DNA from: Thermoplasmatales archaeon
GTDB taxonomy: Archaea; Thermoplasmatota; Thermoplasmata; Thermoplasmatales; Thermoplasmataceae
Length of the DNA stretch: 64,000 nt
Assembly: GCA_016806715.1 (NCBI GenBank)
Contig: CP060531.1
Coordinates: forward strand, 496,001-560,000
Direction of reading: 5' to 3'
This document shows positions 27,772 through 37,510 of this stretch, piece by piece; positions within the stretch are counted from its first letter, which is position 1, and each line of letters begins with the position of its first letter. Below the pieces are notes generated by a model. That model had not been told where the DNA came from, made no database searches, and saw nothing but the letters and a program-made list of their open reading frames with translations. Both the position numbers and the translations under genes were made by a program.

Positions 27772-28383
27772 ATGGAGGACAACCAGGTTTGGGAGAATCT
27801 CCATGAGATTGACGATCCTTGATTCATTTCCCTTGAGGTATTAAATAACGATGGAATGCACCTTCACTTATTTTTGCGGTACGTGGATGGATGCTGATCA
27901 CACTGTCCGACGTGCTACGGGGAATACTGTATCTTTGATCACGTGTAGGAACGGATTTGGCGGGTCTGGACATTAGAGCATAAGGCATGGTCCTACACGC
28001 GAAGATACAGAGAACCCAATGTCCAGAGAACGAAAAACTAGAAGTTGACCGAGAGATTCAGGGCACATGTCATTGATCTCCTAGGATCAACTTATGTAAA
28101 GAATCCATCCGTGATCTTGGGCAACACGTGAAAGATGGGATTCAGCATCTTGGGCAGGGCGGTGAAACATGACCTCGTCCATATAGGAGAACATCCTAGA
28201 AGGATCGGCGTTTATGAGAAATCCAACTAAAGGAGTCACCGCTTAGTCACAATCGTGTACAACCTCGATGGTCTGGGAGTCGAGTACGCGGAAATCTAAC
28301 AAAAGAAGGAGTCACTAGATTCGTATCACATGGTGCTTGGAGAAGATACAGCATCTTGGATTTTTTACTGTTTATCTCAATTC
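27772..28383 (+). pseudogene. ISL3-like transposase relic
   Basis: Short in-frame pieces broken by many stops: CPTCYGEYCIFDHV (N-terminal zinc finger), RIWRVWTLEHKAWSYTRR, then KHDLVHIGEHPRRIGVYEKS and VTIVYNLDGLGVEYAE, matching the 'GVDEKS...ITIVYNLD' catalytic region of ISL3 transposases. The 3' end is cut off at 28383 by the IS3-like element. Confidence 0.65.
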
Positions 28384-28403
28384 TGGACAGATCGCAAAAA
28401 GAA

Positions 28404-29358
28404 TTATGACACTGTTCCTGTCGTTTCACCCCCTTTCCTTCTTGTCATATTCTCTTCCCTCTTTAAGGCTCTTTCCTTCTCTATCTCTGCTTCCCTTATG
28501 ACCAGTAGAACCTCAGGGTTTCCCATGTAATACTGTATCGGCGTGAGATAATGCAGTGAGGGATGTCTTCTTTCGTTATTGTAGTGCCGGATGATCCTAG
28601 AAACCTCTGATTTCGCCTGTTCGTAATCCATCAGGATCACCGGTACCAGGGATTCTCGCATGGTCTTGTTGGCTCTTTCCACAATGCCATTCTGTTCAGG
28701 TGTACATGGCCTTATTAATTTCTGTGTGAGATGGTTCTCCTCAGGACAAGCCCGAACTCCATGGCGATGAATGATGAGCCATTGTCGCTCTGTATCACTG
28801 GCTCTGCGAGTGATTCCTTCCTCATGTTGTCGATGGCATTCTGCGCTTCCAGAGACGCGGAATCTGCATCCATGGATTTCAGCAGTGAATGATGGACTAT
28901 GTACCTGGAATACTTGTCTATGAAAATCAGAAGATAGAAGAATCTTCCATTTATTTTGACGTACATAATGTCTGTCTGCCATCTTTCGTCAGGCCTCTTC
29001 GTCTTTTCCGGGCGGGTGGATTCCCACAAAGGCCGTTTCCATTCAACAATGAGGTTGTTCCTCTTCAGAATACGGTATATAGTGCTTGGCGACAGGTACA
29101 CAATGTCCTCGTCTAACCTTGCGTATGCAAGCTACCTGAAGGACATGTCCAGGTGTTTATGCTTGTATCCTATCACGATCCACTCCTCCTCTGTTGCAGC
29201 GAAGGAGTTGAACCCTCCGTCCAGTAGGGGTGCGAAGTCCATCTGGGTATAGTACCAGGACCTTGGTATGCCAAGACCTTCGGCGCTATTTTCACTGAAT
29301 ATCCCCTTTCAATGGCATTCATGACAGTCCGGTGGATGTCATGGAAAAGTGATCTCAT
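28404..29358 (-). pseudogene. orfB of the IS3-like element (integrase core), frameshifted
   Basis: The rve-type catalytic core is present in pieces: DERWQTDIMYVKI (first Asp), EPVIQSDNGSSFIAMEFG (second Asp), then, after a frameshift near 28745, CTPEQNGIVERANKTMRES (Glu). A further in-frame TAG lies near 29137 and another shift near 29215. The N-terminal part reads MRSLFHDIHRTVMNAIE. It cannot make a full transposase as written. Confidence 0.7.
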
Positions 29359-29675
29359 GTCCGTTCCCTCCTCTGAAAGATGCTTCCATACTTTTTTTTG
29401 ATCTCCAGGTTCTCCTGCGCGATCTCAGCAATGACATCCTTAAGCCTCAGGATCTCCTGATCCTTTTCGGACCTTATGCGGTCTTCATCGACTTTTCTGT
29501 CCCTGTTCTCAAATATCTCAGAGGCGCTGTTAATGAGCTGATCCTTCCAGTAGTAGAACCGTGCAGGCTTGACGTCATACTTCCTGCACAGATCCGCCAC
29601 TGAGATGGTTCCGCTCATTCCTTCAAGGACTATCCTCAACTTTTCTTCAGCTTTGTATGCTCTCTTCTCTCCCAT
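29355..29675 (-). CDS. orfA of the IS3-like element (HTH transposase subunit)
   Basis: 106 residues: helix-turn-helix of the HTH_Tnp_1 type (EEKLRIVLEGMSGTISVADL, CRKYDVKPARFYYWKDQL), followed by a C-terminal coiled coil (KDQEILRLKDVIAEIAQEN). It overlaps the start of orfB by 4 bp (ATGA). Expressed alone it may only bind the element ends. Confidence 0.8.
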   Translation of the reverse strand: MGEKRAYKAEEKLRIVLEGMSGTISVADLCRKYDVKPARFYYWKDQLINSASEIFENRDRKVDEDRIRSEKDQEILRLKDVIAEIAQENLEIKKKYGSIFQRRERT

Positions 29676-29726
29676 TTATATAGCATGGAACACAAATGGA
29701 TCATAATTAATTTTGTAATTTGTCCA

Positions 29727-30277
29727 TCTGCGATGAACATTTCAGATTTCAATTCAATAGGTCTTGATTCATCTATTGGATTTCTGCACGGGATTGCACC
29801 GTCTACGCACCATTTAGCTACGATTTAAAGGAACTGTTTGGTATGTTGTTGATTATTCTGTTTATCCAGATGTTTGAATCAGGCGTAAAAAAATCAGACT
29901 TTATTACCACTGAGAATTACTACATCCGGCTAAGACCTGAAACAGCTAAAGGATTGATTGTTAAAATACAGGAAAACTTCAATAAACGATATGAATTCAG
30001 GAATAAACATAATATGCTTGAGAACATTGTATTTGAGAAATGCACGGCATTCAGCGAATCCATACCGGGCCAAACAAAATCACCTGACTTCCAGATTCCT
30101 GAACTCAGTACATCAAGAAACGATAATAGTATATTCAGGGGAAGGATAATTTCCATTGACCATGAGGGAGGGGAGTCGCTAGGGATAAACGGGCCGACGT
30201 TATGGTATCAACAAAAGAAGATTAAAGAGAGAAAGCCGATTATGGGTTATGATAAGACAAGGGTGAAAATTGATTGA
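29727..30277 (+). pseudogene. cas1: 3' part of a cas1 gene (CRISPR integrase), truncated by an IS
   Basis: The reading begins at the IS edge with FNSIGLDSSIGFLHGIAPS, the central Cas1 core that contains the metal-binding His (GFLH). After a one-base loss near 29820 it continues YDLKELFG, FIQMFESGVKKSDFITTENY, IRLRPETAKGLI and the C-terminal LGINGPTLWYQQKKIKE, a typical Cas1 tail. The stop is at 30275-30277. The N-terminal domain is missing, and no other cas gene or repeat array was found. Identification rests on motif order; confidence is good but not absolute. Confidence 0.65.
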
Positions 30278-31296
30278 AAGAAGAAAAATACCAGCTAGCA
30301 TCACGTGCATTTGTCGGTTGTCCTATATGTGGAAATCACGCAATTAAAATATACACTGCTTTTCCTGGATACGTTGTTAACACTAAATATGATATTTATA
30401 AATGTAATCAGTGCATTACTCAATTTATAGTAGCACCTGATACTCCCGAAGAAATATATAATGCTATTTATTCATTAGATTGTGTACCGGGTTATGACAG
30501 ATATAAAAAATATGCAAATGAAATAATAAGATATTCAGATCCATTTAAGTATCTATCTAAGCAAGAATCAGCATATCATTTTATTTACGATTTCTTAGAA
30601 AAAGCGAATGTAAAATTACGTAGAATTCTAGAAATAGGTTCAGGTCTTGGTTATTTGACTTACGCGTTGAACAAAGCCGGCTACTCAGCAACAGGAATAG
30701 ATATTTCAAACTCTAGCGTTGACAAAGCTATAAATAGATTTGGTAATTATTATAAACATTCAGACTTGAAAGACCTAAGACAAAATACCACTGACGAAGC
30801 CTCAAAATTTGATTTAATTATTGCGACAGAATTAATAGAGCACGTTGTTAATCCGGTAGAACTGATTAAAGAATGCATTCCCTTGTTAAAAAGCGGGGGT
30901 TTTATTCTGTTAACCACTCCGAATTATTACGTAGAAAAACGGATATGGCAGACGGATCCCCCACCGATACACAGGTTTTGGTTTAGCAGAAGAAGTTTTG
31001 AAGTAATTGCGGGTGTTCTTGATTTAAATTTATCATTTTTAACTGATAACTATCCAAACCTTTTAACAACTTCCCTAGGTTCTAAATCTACACCGGTTTC
31101 ATTACCTCATCCTATTTTATGTGAGAATTTGCGTGATTGTTGTATCACAATTAGAAATCATAACCATCCTTTTATTCACAGACTTATGTATATTGAGAAA
31201 ATAAAACTTATAATTAATTTTTTTCTCAAGCATTTTATCCGCAACACAGATAATTTGGGAGTTGCATTACAACTATCCCCCCCACCTAAACAGTGA
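30274..31296 (+). CDS. Methyltransferase with N-terminal zinc ribbon
   Basis: 340 residues. N-terminal CPIC...CNQC zinc ribbon (residues 13-43), then a class I SAM fold: RILEIGSGLGYLTYAL (motif I), GIDISNSS, DLIIATELIEHVVNP and GGFILLTTPNYY. The layout is typical of sugar or polyketide methyltransferases of surface glycan clusters. It starts at a TTG overlapping the cas1 relic stop, so it may ride on that transcript. The gene is visibly more AT-rich than most neighbours, a sign of transfer. Its C-terminus (LSPPPKQ) may be altered by a C-run shift. Confidence 0.85.
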   Translation: MKEEKYQLASRAFVGCPICGNHAIKIYTAFPGYVVNTKYDIYKCNQCITQFIVAPDTPEEIYNAIYSLDCVPGYDRYKKYANEIIRYSDPFKYLSKQESAYHFIYDFLEKANVKLRRILEIGSGLGYLTYALNKAGYSATGIDISNSSVDKAINRFGNYYKHSDLKDLRQNTTDEASKFDLIIATELIEHVVNPVELIKECIPLLKSGGFILLTTPNYYVEKRIWQTDPPPIHRFWFSRRSFEVIAGVLDLNLSFLTDNYPNLLTTSLGSKSTPVSLPHPILCENLRDCCITIRNHNHPFIHRLMYIEKIKLIINFFLKHFIRNTDNLGVALQLSPPPKQ

Positions 31297-31466
31297 GGCA
31301 ACAAGTTTGAAATCTTATAAGGCAATTATGTCTCTAATTAGGCGACTTAACCGGTGTTGATCAGAGCCATCATCGAACTGGAACACCATGATTATAATAT
31401 TATAGAGATGAACAGATACATAAAGAGCATGCAAAGAGCTGATTTCACTCACATGGAGGTGTATTC

Positions 31467-31730
31467 ATGAATTCAAAACATTCAACGGACGAGAAACTCC
31501 AGATTGTTATGGAATCTTTAATAGATTATGTTTCACAGGCAGAGATATGCCGCAGGCATGGCATATACCCTGTGCAGTTGATCAGGTGGGAGGAACAGTT
31601 CATACAGGGCGGAAAGACAGCACTGGCTCAGAGAAGGAGTTCCGACAGCAGAGACGAAGAGATCGCGGACCTGAAGAAGATCATTGGAGATCAGAGCCTG
31701 GTCATAGATGCTTTTAAAAAACATTCATGA
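31467..31730 (+). CDS. IS3-family orfA
   Basis: 87 residues, helix-turn-helix (DEKLQIVMESLIDYVSQAEI, CRRHGIYPVQLIRWEEQF) plus a C-terminal DEEIADLKKIIGDQSLV leucine-zipper-like segment. Overlaps orfB, as usual for IS3 elements, which express the fused OrfAB by frameshifting. A GGAGGT ribosome-binding site precedes the ATG by about 9 nt. Confidence 0.85.
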   Translation: MNSKHSTDEKLQIVMESLIDYVSQAEICRRHGIYPVQLIRWEEQFIQGGKTALAQRRSSDSRDEEIADLKKIIGDQSLVIDAFKKHS

Positions 31731-32515
31731 GAGCAAAATGATGGTCATTGAAGATCTGAAATCCACGATGTCCCTGAGGAATATCTCAAGAATATCAGGA
31801 ATCTCTCTATCCGGATATTATTACAAACCTAAGGAGAAGCACATTCAGAGGCTTGATTCTTCTACAAAGGAAAGGATCAAGGAGATTACCTCTGAAAGGC
31901 CAACATACGGATACAGGAGAGTGTGGGCAATACTGAGGAATCATGGAACGAGGGTGAACCAGAAGACTGTCAGGAAAGTGCTGAATGAGAGCAATCTAAG
32001 CCTTCCTGCATCGAAGCACAGAGGAAGAACAAAGTCCAGGAATCTTTACACGCCCACTGCACCTGATCAGCTCTGGGAAACGGATATAACCTATATTCCA
32101 ACAGAATCAGGAATGACGTACCTGATGTGCATAAAGGACTGCTTCACGAAAGAATGGCAGGGATACCATAAGATCCGTGGAGAATGCCGTCCTTATGGCA
32201 CTTGATAGATCTGTTCCAGAAGGCCTGGTACTGAGGACAGATAACGGTCCACAGTACATATCACACGAGTTCAGGAATGCCATGAAATTACTTGGAATCA
32301 AGCCGGAATATATCCAGAAGCATATTCCGGAGGATAATGGAGATATTGAGTCGTTCCGTAATTCAATCAAGACAGACTATATCTAGCCTAATAAATTCAA
32401 GGACTTCCATGATACATCAATTGCCATAGGTAAAGCATTGTAACCGCCAAATGAAAATTGTCCAAAATCGGCAGATGAAATCTGTCCACCCATATTTATG
32501 TTTTCCATTTTCTTT

Positions 32516-33277
32516 TCACTTCTCCTTATACGGCGGAGGATTGCCCTTCCGCCTGTCCTTTAGCCTGTAAGACTCACCTTTGATGTTCAACACCGTGCAG
32601 TGATGCAGTATCCTGTCAAGGATGGCCGAAGCCATCACCTGATCTCCCATGACTTCACCCCATTCAGAGAAAGACTTGTTCGAGGTGAAGATAGTGGACG
32701 ATTTCTCATACCTGTGTGAGACAAGCTGGAACATGAGATTGCTCTCCTCACGATTCAGCGGGAGATAGCCGATCTCATCCACTATCATGAGCGCGTATCT
32801 CGAATAACTGCGGAGAAGAATGTTCAGCCTGTCTCTCAGGTATTCCTTCCTGAGGGACTGCACCAGCTTTACAGCAGAGATATAATATGTGGAAACATCG
32901 GACTGGAGTGCCCTCATTCCCAGTGCAACCGACAGGTGTGTCTTGCCGACACCCGGTGGACCCAGAAATACGAGGTTCTCCCTGTTGTGCACAAACCTGA
33001 GGGTCATGAGATCATCAATCACTGACATGTCAATGGATTTCTGGAAGGAGAAATCGAACTCTTCCATTGTTTTCCTGAAGGGAAAACCTGCATACTTCAG
33101 CTTCGTCTCATATCTCTTTGATCGCTTGCTCTTCACCTCCTCAGAAAGGAGGTGGTCCAGGACATCGATGACACTCCTGTCCCTCGCGTTTTCCAGATAA
33201 TTGTCAATGGTATGCTCAATGGTGTCCAGTCCTAGGGTGATTAGGCTCTCATGCACTCTTTCGTATGGATCCATCAC
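32516..33277 (-). CDS. istB: IS21 helper ATPase
   Basis: 253 residues, AAA+ DnaC-like ATPase. Walker A GPPGVGKTHLSVALG near residue 105 and Walker B ALMIVDEIGYLP near residue 170. Helps the IstA transposase to select and capture targets. Its start overlaps the istA stop by 4 bp (translational coupling). Confidence 0.95.
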   Translation of the reverse strand: MMDPYERVHESLITLGLDTIEHTIDNYLENARDRSVIDVLDHLLSEEVKSKRSKRYETKLKYAGFPFRKTMEEFDFSFQKSIDMSVIDDLMTLRFVHNRENLVFLGPPGVGKTHLSVALGMRALQSDVSTYYISAVKLVQSLRKEYLRDRLNILLRSYSRYALMIVDEIGYLPLNREESNLMFQLVSHRYEKSSTIFTSNKSFSEWGEVMGDQVMASAILDRILHHCTVLNIKGESYRLKDRRKGNPPPYKEK

Positions 33278-34467
33278 ATCACGCCCTCATATTCTGAGAG
33301 ATCACGCTTCTCAACCCTTGTCTGGAAGTTCTCGATGTTCTGTTCCCTGATCGCTTTGAGAAGGCCCTCAAAATGCTCCTTCTTCCTTGATATCCTACCA
33401 GTTCCGGGGAGAATATCATGTTCCGCCACGGTCCGGGAATCAACCCGTATCTTCAGGGTCGATGATTCTATGACCCTGGCCACCCTGCCTGCATGTATCC
33501 AGGGAACTGAATATCTGTTACCCTTGTACGAGATGTAGCAGTCCCTTGATATCTTCCTTATCTCCTCTATCCTTATGGGGTAGGCCTGCACTGAATCCAG
33601 TGGATTGAGCTGCTCCTTCCTCAGCCTTTCCTGCGGGATTTCATGCGTGGTGCCATGGGTCTGGGAATTGACCTTCTGAAGCCATTCATCGCACCGGGCA
33701 TTAATATCCGGGAGAGACTCAAATGTCCTGCCTGCCCAGAAGTTGTATCTGAGATACTTGATGGTGTTCTCGATCTTGCCCTTTGTCTGGGGACGATAGG
33801 GATAACAGAGCCTTACAATGATGCCATAGTACTCGGAGAAGCTCATGAATTCGCCGTTGAACGTAGAATCTGAGGTCTTCAGCTTCCTGTCAAGGACAAC
33901 CTGTTTCATATTGTCATAAAGGATTGCATCAGTGTATCCTCCGAAGTAGCGGAAGGCATTGAGATGCAGCCTGATCACATTGTGGGTTGAGATATCTGTA
34001 GTGAATTCGGCATATCTCATCCTGGAAAATCCAAGGATCATGCTGAATGCATACAGCTTCCTTCTTTTCCCATCAATTTCGATGTATCCGAATTCTCCGA
34101 AATCCACCTGTGATTGTTTTCCTGGATCCGTCTCGTAACGGTAGACTGCAAGGATCTTCCTGTCATTACGCATAGGCCTGCTGTACTGTTTCACGAGGGA
34201 ATATGATCCTTTGAAGCCTTTCTTCTTAAGTTCCTCATATATCCTGACGGCTGAGAGGTTGTGCCGATCTATCATCTCCCTCACCAGCGGCAGGAATGAC
34301 TTGATCATGGAGCCTGCAGGATCCCTGTGATATTGCAGTACCTTACCCGATTTGAGATACTTCCTCACTGTTGTCCTGCTTATCCCCAGCCTCCTGGCGA
34401 TCTCGCTGATCGAAAGTCCCTGATCCTTCAAGCTCCTTATCATGTACCATCCCTCCTGTTCAAGCAA
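33274..34467 (-). CDS. istA: IS21 transposase
   Basis: 397 residues. N-terminal helix-turn-helix (SISEIARRLGISRTTVRKYL); rve-type catalytic core with QSQVDFGEFGYIEI (Asp), AILYDNMKQV (Asp) and PQTKGKIENTIKYLR (Glu). Full length and uninterrupted, so the element is probably functional. Confidence 0.95.
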   Translation of the reverse strand: MLEQEGWYMIRSLKDQGLSISEIARRLGISRTTVRKYLKSGKVLQYHRDPAGSMIKSFLPLVREMIDRHNLSAVRIYEELKKKGFKGSYSLVKQYSRPMRNDRKILAVYRYETDPGKQSQVDFGEFGYIEIDGKRRKLYAFSMILGFSRMRYAEFTTDISTHNVIRLHLNAFRYFGGYTDAILYDNMKQVVLDRKLKTSDSTFNGEFMSFSEYYGIIVRLCYPYRPQTKGKIENTIKYLRYNFWAGRTFESLPDINARCDEWLQKVNSQTHGTTHEIPQERLRKEQLNPLDSVQAYPIRIEEIRKISRDCYISYKGNRYSVPWIHAGRVARVIESSTLKIRVDSRTVAEHDILPGTGRISRKKEHFEGLLKAIREQNIENFQTRVEKRDLSEYEGVM

Positions 34468-34843
34468 TCCGCTGCACCTATGTTCAGCATGATATACTGG
34501 CTATTTTTCGATTGCCAGAACTGGATACTTTTCGTTTGCCATAATTGGACAGAATTCACTTGCCATTTACAAGCATTCACAGACTACAATGAATGCAGAC
34601 AACATTCATCCATTGATTATCCTCAGTGACAATCAGGAGTAAGTACATGGATGGTCCAGCTTTTAGGGAGAAGTTTGAGAAAAAAGAAGTTGAGGTGACA
34701 CTAGATGATTAGAGAGGAGAAGTGTTCTAATTTCTGGTGGAGCAGGTCAGATGGGAGTCCTTTCGGGGAATAGTACTATAGTAAGTTCAACCACCACACT
34801 AAGGTTATTGATTGGGTTATAGCAAAAAGAAATGTTCATGATT

Positions 34844-35800
34844 CTAAATTATCTCATTAGCCCGTTTACTATGGATATTCCATACGTTATTACTGATGTA
34901 TTTACGAGACCTGGGGTAAACCTTAATTAATATACATGATAAAAAGAATGCAACTCTATATTTTAAACTACCTAACCGACTACCTGAGCTGTTTATTACA
35001 TAATTTATTAATTTGCTCGGGACTTCGTTTGCCCCAAATATATACTTTTGTATTTGCACATGTGTTATTCGCGAATTCAGGTAATTAATGGATTTTTTGG
35101 AATGAACTAAGCTTTTAAAAAATACGAAGTTATTTAAAACTAAATCTGAACTAGTGAAGACAAATTTTCTATATTCTTCAAAATTACTCGATACAATATT
35201 TGAGGCGCTATTATGAAACATATGATGAGTCAATTTTTCTTTTCCTTTTATTATTTTTTTATTCGATTCTAATGCATATAAATACATTAATATATCGGGA
35301 GCCATTAATATATTAATTATATTCGCTCTATTGAATTTTACAATAGATTTTCTTATTGAAATAGATGACATATTAGAGTCTATAGAAATATTCACACTGT
35401 TGATATTTATTGCTTTTCCATTTCTATTAATAGGTACAGACAAATTATGATAATAAACAACATTATTATCTTTTTTAAATTCATTATAGACAATATCCAG
35501 TTTGTTTTCAAAAAATAAATCATCATCTTCTAAAAATGATATTATGTCCCCAGTTGCGACATTCAATGCCTCAATCAGTTTTCCACCGAGTGAATTATCA
35601 TTACTTATTATACCTTTAATATTATTTTTTACTATGTAATTATCTATCATATCATCTTGAAAATTTTTTATAACTATTATCTCATAATTTTTTTTCTCCA
35701 ACGTTTGGTTAACAGCACTTTTTATAGCATTCAATAAAAATTCTTTTCTATTATATGCAGTGATTATAACACTTAAATATGGTAAATTATCATTTTCCAT
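34844..35800 (-). CDS. Glycosyltransferase family 2
   Basis: 318 residues. YLSVIITAYNRKEFLLNAI opens the GT-A domain, SLGGKLIEALNVATGD follows, and FLEDDDLFFENKL contains the metal-binding acidic motif. The gene is strikingly AT-rich compared with the flanking IS21 genes, suggesting horizontal acquisition. A TATA sequence (TGTATAAAAGG on the minus strand near 35820) lies about 20 nt upstream of the ATG. It probably adds a sugar to a surface glycan. Confidence 0.85.
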   Translation of the reverse strand: MENDNLPYLSVIITAYNRKEFLLNAIKSAVNQTLEKKNYEIIVIKNFQDDMIDNYIVKNNIKGIISNDNSLGGKLIEALNVATGDIISFLEDDDLFFENKLDIVYNEFKKDNNVVYYHNLSVPINRNGKAININSVNISIDSNMSSISIRKSIVKFNRANIINILMAPDILMYLYALESNKKIIKGKEKLTHHMFHNSASNIVSSNFEEYRKFVFTSSDLVLNNFVFFKSLVHSKKSINYLNSRITHVQIQKYIFGANEVPSKLINYVINSSGSRLGSLKYRVAFFLSCILIKVYPRSRKYISNNVWNIHSKRANEII

Positions 35801-36122
35801 TCAAATGTTTATACCTTTTATACACATAAAATTTGTTATCAGAAATACTGTGTTGATAATGAATGAATACTAAATTCTCCGGCAGTCTGCCTTCCGAGGC
35901 AACTCCTAAACAGTCGTAAAAGCCACTAGGAGGGTTAAAGGCAGATAAATAGAGTGAGCGTATAGATTTCATGAATAGTCTCGAAGTTGTAATAGGTCTT
36001 GGATAGAAAGAAAGTGTTGCGACCTAAATGGCACCTGATGGAGATATAGGGGAGCAATACACATTCACCTATTCTCGTTTGTTGACAACTTTATAATACA
36101 CTCGTTTCTTAGGCGCAGAAAC

Positions 36123-36775
36123 ATGTTAAGCACATCACCAATTTGGGAGGAAATTTATGCCTCGTACAAGAAGATCATCAAGCTGGCAGGGAAATTTGTA
36201 TTAAACTTTTCAAGGGAAATCGCTGCTATGACTGAATATGCAAAGAATGTCCTCGTGGAGATATACCGAATTGACAAGAATAAGATCGTAGCATGGCCAG
36301 CTGGTGTCGACCATGGTGCATTTTACTCTCCAGATCTAAACAAAGTTAAAAATAACTTTTTGGGGTATATTGAGTTTCAAGTATTTACTTAGGGTAGCAC
36401 GAATAGACATAGTTAAAGCGCAGAAATCCGTTGTAAAGTGCTTTCAAATTTTCATGATTTGTGCTACGTTATAGCAGACGTTTTCTATGACAGTGCCCAT
36501 TTAAAGATATTGAAAGAAATCGCAGATAAATTTGGTGTTTCTGAGCGATTAATATTTACAGGAGAGATAAACAAAGATGTAAAGAACTTCCTGCTTCAAC
36601 TTGCCGTTTTCTATTTGTTGCACAACCATGAAATGTTTGGAATTACAACGGGGGAAGCAATGGTCCAAGAGATAGCGGTCTAGCAGCCAATGTGAAAGAG
36701 TACACCGGAATAATATTTGGTAACATCAATTCATTGATGTACGTACATGGATCGTTGAAGCTGAAAGGAGAAAGA
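36123..36775 (+). pseudogene. Glycosyltransferase family 4 relic
   Basis: Two pieces of one GT4. The first (36123-36392) reads FSREIAAMTEYAKNVLVEIY and PAGVDHGAFYSP. The second (36438 on) reads ILKEIADKFGVSERLIFTGE, NHEMFGITTGEAMVQ (E-motif), and after a shift NVKEYTGIIFGN. The loss of the middle of the donor-binding domain and several shifts make it non-functional. Confidence 0.75.
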
Positions 36776-37510
36776 CACTGCGCCTGACAAACAATGATGT
36801 ACGAAGGAAGGAACTGGGAGAAAATAGGAGAGACGCAACATGAAAAAACTTCATTTGAGACAATCTTTTGGGTATTATAGAAAAGATTTACAGTGTTCAG
36901 TTGACGGTCACGCTTTAGGCTAAGGGTCTAAAATGATATTTGAATACACTGATATGAAAGATGCAAAGAAATACGCAACAGGTTCATCATCCTGCAGATA
37001 TTCACTGTAAATCCACAGAGTCGTTCTTTATAGCATCGAAGGCTGGCTCCTCGTCTTCACGGAGGATATAGATAAGACGTAACTGGTTACTGCTCTGAAG
37101 TTGAAGCCGACATTTGCCAATCTGCTTAGCCTCTCTTTCATTTTATTCTTTTGTTTCTTATCCATCCATCTTCTGTTTCATACGGAACATCCACCATTAT
37201 ATTTCCAGTTCCGCATCTGGAGCTATTCAAAACTGAAGCTAGAGTTTAGTATAGCTTGTCACCAGTATCGGGACCAAGTTGCTCCGTTTATTTTCTCGAA
37301 TAGACTGAAGGTATAAGTGACCTTTCCCCCTATTATGTGTGAAATTCACATCAGGATTTAACCACTCTTAATCAAATGAGCAGTCATGCTACCTTGATAT
37401 TCGGCGGACCAAAAAGATCATTCCAAACCGGGAATACAATATGCATAAAAGAATTAACACTGTATAACAATAGTTATACGGTATGTTGTATACTGAATAA
37501 GAATAAATTA
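36776..37510. other. Gene-poor stretch with a short relic frame
   Basis: About 730 bp. A plus-strand reading from 36933 starts MIFEYTDMKDAKKYA and, past a TAA, continues VLYSIEGWLLVFTED, which looks like a decayed small gene of unknown family. Nothing else is recognisable apart from the hairpin at 37462-37479. Confidence 0.35.
37462..37479. repeat. Perfect inverted repeat
   Basis: GTATAAC-AATA-GTTATAC, 7-bp arms around AATA, about 30 nt beyond the stop codon of the nucleotidyltransferase gene at 37511. Could be an operator-like site or an RNA hairpin at the transcript end. Confidence 0.5.

Larger units (their letters stand above)
28384..29726 (-). mobile_element. IS3-superfamily insertion sequence with inactivated orfB
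   Basis: Terminal inverted repeats: left TGGACAGATCGCAAAAAGAA from 28384; right, on the minus strand from 29726, TGGACAAATTACAAAATTAA, with matching inner bases ATTATGA. Total about 1.34 kb. orfA is intact but orfB is broken. No clear target duplication; the element separates an ISL3 relic from a cas1 relic and has removed the 5' part of cas1. Confidence 0.7.
32439..34571 (-). mobile_element. Complete IS21-family insertion sequence
   Basis: About 2.13 kb with TG...CA ends. Left end TGTAACCGCCAAATGAA, right end on the minus strand TGTAAATGGCAAGTGAA, with further inner repeats (GTCCAA, GGCA) typical of multiple IS21 end sites. A 5-bp target duplication AGCAT lies at 32434-32438 and 34572-34576. 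istA and istB are intact. Inserted into the older IS3 orfB. Confidence 0.92.
31708..34625 (+). pseudogene. IS3-family orfB, decayed and split by an IS21 element
   Basis: The first part (31708-32205) reads RPTYGYRRVWAILRNHG and QLWETDITYIPTESGMTYL (first Asp). A shift near 32160 moves to LVLRTDNGPQYISHEF (second Asp) and PEDNGDIESFRNSIKTDYI; a TAG at 32384-32386 follows. The frame IAIGKA breaks at 32438, where IS21 begins, and resumes at 34572 as FTDYNECRQHSSIDY. Joining the two flanks after removing IS21 and one target repeat restores AFTDYNE exactly. Confidence 0.85.

Noticed and set aside
34327-34629. Plus-strand frame over istA start and IS21 end
   Set aside because: Antisense to istA; its last part is simply the resumed IS3 orfB frame.
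36933-37080. Small gene starting MIFEYTDMKDAKK
   Set aside because: Broken by an in-frame TAA after about 25 codons and no recognised family; noted only as a relic in the gene-poor stretch.
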